Below are positions 6,494 through 8,168 of a stretch of 8,168 nt of DNA, piece by piece (position 1 is the stretch's first letter; every line of letters starts with the position of its first letter). The DNA is from DASPWW01 sp035461345 (lineage in GTDB: Bacteria > Actinomycetota > Thermoleophilia > Solirubrobacterales > 70-9). The DNA is taken from contig DATHVJ010000166.1 of NCBI GenBank assembly GCA_035461345.1, positions 1-8,168 of the forward strand, in the 5' to 3' direction. The position numbers and the translations under genes were made by a program. The notes under the pieces are model-generated. The model was not told the DNA's origin and did no database searches. It saw only the letters and a program-made list of their open reading frames with translations.

Positions 6494-7543
6494 CTACTGC
6501 TTCTCGCCGACCCCGGTCCGCAGCTCCCCGAGGCGCGCCGGGCCACCGGCGTCCGGGTCGAGGGGAGGGGTGGGGGCACCCTGGCCGTGGCGTAGGCCGG
6601 CGAGCAGCTCCTGGAGCGCCTCCGTGGACGCTCGCGTCGGGCGCCAGCCGAGCTCCCGGCTCGCGCGGCCCGAGTCCATCACCGGGACTCGAAGCGCGAG
6701 GTCCAGCCATCCCGGCGGCGTCGGCTGCAGGTGCAGCCGCCACGTTGCGTCGGTGAGCGCGCGCGCCACACGGGCGGGGACGGGAACGGTCCGCGCCTCG
6801 AGGACGCTTGCCAGCTCGTCCGGGCCGATGACGGGATCGGCGGCGAGGTTGAAGGCGCCGTGCGCGTCCCCGACCACCGCGCGCCGGTAGGCGTCCCCGA
6901 CGTCGAGCGAGTGCACGGCCTGGAACCGAAGCCCCGCGATCCGGGGGACGAACGGGATGAGCCGCGGACGCAGCAGGAACCCGGGCAGGAACGGCCCCGC
7001 GAACAGTCGCCGGATCTCGCTCGCGGCATCGCCCTTGAAGATCAGCGCCGGTCGCATCCGCACCACCCGCAGCCCGGGGGCGTCTGCCTCGAGCTCGTCG
7101 AGCAGCTCCTCGACGATCGCCTTGTGACGCGAGTAGAACGAAGTCTCGATGCCGGTCGTGGGCCACGATTCGTCGACCGGCGAGTCCTTCGGGCCCGGCG
7201 CGTAGGCCCCGACCGAGGAGGCGTGCACGAGCGCGCCGACTCCGGCGTCGAGGGCTGCCCGGAACACCCGCTCGCTTCCCGAGACGTTGATCGCCCGCAG
7301 GGTCCGCTCGTCGCGGGATGGCTGGATCGCCCACGCCAGATGGATCACCGCGTCGGCGCCGGCGAAGGCGTCGACGAGATCGTCGCGGACGATGTCGCGC
7401 TCGACCCAACTCGTCTTCGAGCCCGTGGCCGGCGGCCTGCGGCGTGCGATCCCGACGACCTCGGCGACGGCCGGGTCCTCGGCCAGCGCGCCGAGCACGC
7501 TCGTGCCGACGTTTCCGGTCGCGCCGGTGACTACCACCTTCAT
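6494..7543 (-). CDS. extended SDR: NAD-dependent epimerase/dehydratase family protein
   Basis: This 349-residue protein is an extended short-chain dehydrogenase/reductase. It begins with the Rossmann signature KVVVTGATGNVG (TGATGNVG at residues 6-13). ADAVIHLAW lies at 63-71, INVSGSERV at 85-93 and the active-site serine region VHASSVGAY at 106-114. The catalytic pair is YSRHK, Y137 and K141. The RMRPALIFKGD segment and a later DVGDAYRRAV region are usual for nucleotide-sugar or isoprenoid-type epimerase/dehydratases, but nothing fixes the substrate. The C-terminal tail of about 30 residues is Pro/Gly-rich and probably disordered. The gene stands alone, converging with the F420 enzyme and diverging from the DUF892 gene. 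The ATG at 7543 starts directly at the first beta strand. No Shine-Dalgarno sequence precedes it, but a SigB-like promoter ends 9 nt before it, which suggests a leaderless mRNA. Confidence 0.9.
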   Translation of the reverse strand: MKVVVTGATGNVGTSVLGALAEDPAVAEVVGIARRRPPATGSKTSWVERDIVRDDLVDAFAGADAVIHLAWAIQPSRDERTLRAINVSGSERVFRAALDAGVGALVHASSVGAYAPGPKDSPVDESWPTTGIETSFYSRHKAIVEELLDELEADAPGLRVVRMRPALIFKGDAASEIRRLFAGPFLPGFLLRPRLIPFVPRIAGLRFQAVHSLDVGDAYRRAVVGDAHGAFNLAADPVIGPDELASVLEARTVPVPARVARALTDATWRLHLQPTPPGWLDLALRVPVMDSGRASRELGWRPTRASTEALQELLAGLRHGQGAPTPPLDPDAGGPARLGELRTGVGEKQ

Positions 7544-7552
7544 ATCCGGCTT

Positions 7553-7577
7553 CTACCCGGGGGCCGCCGGCGAAAAC
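7553..7577 (-). promoter_or_regulatory. SigB/SigF-type promoter, GTTT-N15-GGGTAG, for the SDR gene
   Basis: On the minus strand, GTTT (7577-7574) and GGGTAG (7558-7553) are 15 nt apart, identical in both elements and in spacing to the two promoters at 5160-5210. The expected start near 7546 leaves about 3 nt before the ATG at 7543, in keeping with the missing Shine-Dalgarno sequence. Confidence 0.55.
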
Positions 7578-7595
7578 GGCTTCGCGGGCAGCTGC

Positions 7596-7621
7596 GTTTC
7601 GTCCCTCGAGGGAACGGGCAA
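7596..7621 (+). promoter_or_regulatory. candidate SigB/SigF-type promoter (GTTT-N16-GGGCAA) for the DUF892 gene
   Basis: GTTT (7596-7599) and GGGCAA (7616-7621) are 16 nt apart, a weaker version of the motif seen three times elsewhere. A start near 7628 would leave a 24-nt leader containing the AGGAGG at 7635-7640. The spacer holds a 12-bp palindrome, so the site may also be bound by a repressor or activator. Confidence 0.35.
7602..7613. repeat. 12-bp perfect palindrome TCCCTCGAGGGA inside a promoter spacer
   Basis: TCCCTC/GAGGGA is self-complementary and sits between the proposed -35 and -10 elements of the DUF892 gene promoter, where an operator would act. It could also be chance in GC-rich DNA. 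It has no loop, so it is not a terminator. Confidence 0.3.
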
Positions 7622-7634
7622 TCGACGACCCGAG

Positions 7635-7640
7635 AGGAGG
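7635..7640 (+). promoter_or_regulatory. strong ribosome binding site of the DUF892 gene
   Basis: The AGGAGG core lies 11 nt before the ATG at 7652 and fixes this start. It is the only perfect Shine-Dalgarno site I see ahead of a gene in the window, in contrast to the near-leaderless genes around it. Confidence 0.75.
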
Positions 7641-7651
7641 CAAGGGCGAAG

Positions 7652-8168
7652 ATGGCCGATCCAGACCAACACGAGCGCCGCGCCCGAGACGAGGCGGAGA
7701 CCGCCGCCTGCGAGGCGGCGAGCATCGGCGGCCCCGGCTCCGAGGAGGACGTTCCCGAGGCGCAGCGGCCGGTCGCCGAAGCCGGCGGCGGGGAGGCCGA
7801 GGGCTTCGAGCGCTCCCAGGAGGAGCCCGTCGAGGCGGCCACGCAGGGCGACGCGGCGCCCGACCCGGCCGAGGAGGAGGAAGAGGCGATCGTGAGCTCG
7901 GCGACGATCGACGAGCAGCTCGACAAGTGCCTGACCGACGTGCACGCGATCGAGGAGCAGGCGCTGACCCAGCTTCGGCGGGCACCGGACATCGCCGGGG
8001 ACGAGCGCCTGGCAAGGGTCTTCGAGCGACATCTCGCCGAGACCAACGCGCAGGAGGATCGGATCCGGCGGCGGCTCTCGTCCCGCGGGGCGGACCTGTC
8101 GACGATCAAGGACCTGGCCGGGAAGACGGGCGGCGTGGGGATGGTCGCGTTCGCGAAGGCGAACCCCG
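7652..8168 (+). CDS. DUF892 (YciE-like, ferritin-like) protein with acidic N-terminal extension, 3'-partial
   Basis: The first 172 residues of a gene that runs off the right edge are visible. Residues 1-82 are acidic, low in hydrophobics and probably disordered, with a GGPGSEEDVPEAQRPVAEAG stretch, GGGEAEGFERSQEE and a run of five glutamates (74-78). From about residue 84 the sequence TIDEQLDKCLTDVHAIEEQA, then LTQLRRAPDIAGD and HLAETNAQEDRI, matches the first helices of DUF892. This is a ferritin-like four-helix family (E. coli YciE/YciF) linked to stress, and E101/E102 are candidate metal ligands. KDLAGKTGGVGMVAFAKANP leads into the unseen part. The N-terminal module resembles a segment I recall from other short actinobacterial proteins (GEAEGFE...), so this may be a fusion. 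The start is fixed by AGGAGG. Iron binding is not demonstrated, since the later helices lie outside the window. Confidence 0.85.
   Translation, partial: MADPDQHERRARDEAETAACEAASIGGPGSEEDVPEAQRPVAEAGGGEAEGFERSQEEPVEAATQGDAAPDPAEEEEEAIVSSATIDEQLDKCLTDVHAIEEQALTQLRRAPDIAGDERLARVFERHLAETNAQEDRIRRRLSSRGADLSTIKDLAGKTGGVGMVAFAKANP

Noticed and set aside
1..8168. tRNA or rRNA genes, CRISPR arrays, insertion sequences, attachment sites
   Set aside because: No cloverleaf-like segment, regularly spaced repeat, transposase motif or terminal inverted repeat was seen on reading both strands; base composition is even across the window.

Overview
The window is very GC-rich DNA with strong G/C bias at third codon positions. 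It has dense short-gap gene pairs, a coenzyme-F420-type enzyme and an actinobacterial-style GH57/GT4/methyltransferase cluster. Together these point to an actinobacterial genome, most likely of the Thermoleophilia/Solirubrobacterales type. That placement is inferred from remembered protein similarity, not from a marker gene.

Layout. (1) Positions 1-3384, + strand: a three-gene operon of a SAM-dependent methyltransferase, a GH57 (DUF1957-type) alpha-glucan branching enzyme and a GT4 glycosyltransferase. Gene order and motifs match Mycobacterium tuberculosis Rv3030-Rv3031-Rv3032, the core of the methylglucose lipopolysaccharide (MGLP) locus, so the operon probably builds, branches and methylates a cytosolic alpha-1,4-glucan. 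(2) Positions 3392-5150, - strand: a LigD-type DNA repair ligase (phosphoesterase plus ligase, no polymerase domain), preceded on the same strand by a small two-helix membrane protein gene that carries an apparent one-base frameshift. (3) Positions 5151-5222: a compact divergent promoter region. (4) Positions 5223-6221, + strand: a luciferase-like F420-dependent oxidoreductase of the Fgd family that lacks the glucose-6-phosphate phosphate-binding residues. (5) Positions 6222-6493: a convergent interval holding what looks like a decayed small membrane-protein gene. (6) Positions 6494-7543, - strand: an extended SDR (NAD-dependent epimerase/dehydratase). (7) Positions 7544-7651: a second divergent promoter region. 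(8) Position 7652 to the window edge, + strand: the start of a DUF892 (YciE-like, ferritin-like) protein with a long acidic N-terminal extension.

The most interesting signal is regulatory. The exact motif GTTT-N15-GGGTAG, which resembles the actinobacterial SigB/SigF general-stress promoter, occurs three times, each immediately upstream of a gene start: the small membrane protein (and probably ligD), the F420 enzyme, and the SDR. A relaxed copy (GTTT-N16-GGGCAA) precedes the DUF892 gene. In the first divergent region the two promoters are mirror images whose -35 elements abut in AAACCGTTT. At least two of the predicted transcripts would be nearly leaderless. DNA repair, F420 redox, SDR and DUF892 genes may therefore form one local stress regulon, while the glucan operon shows no such promoter in the visible sequence.
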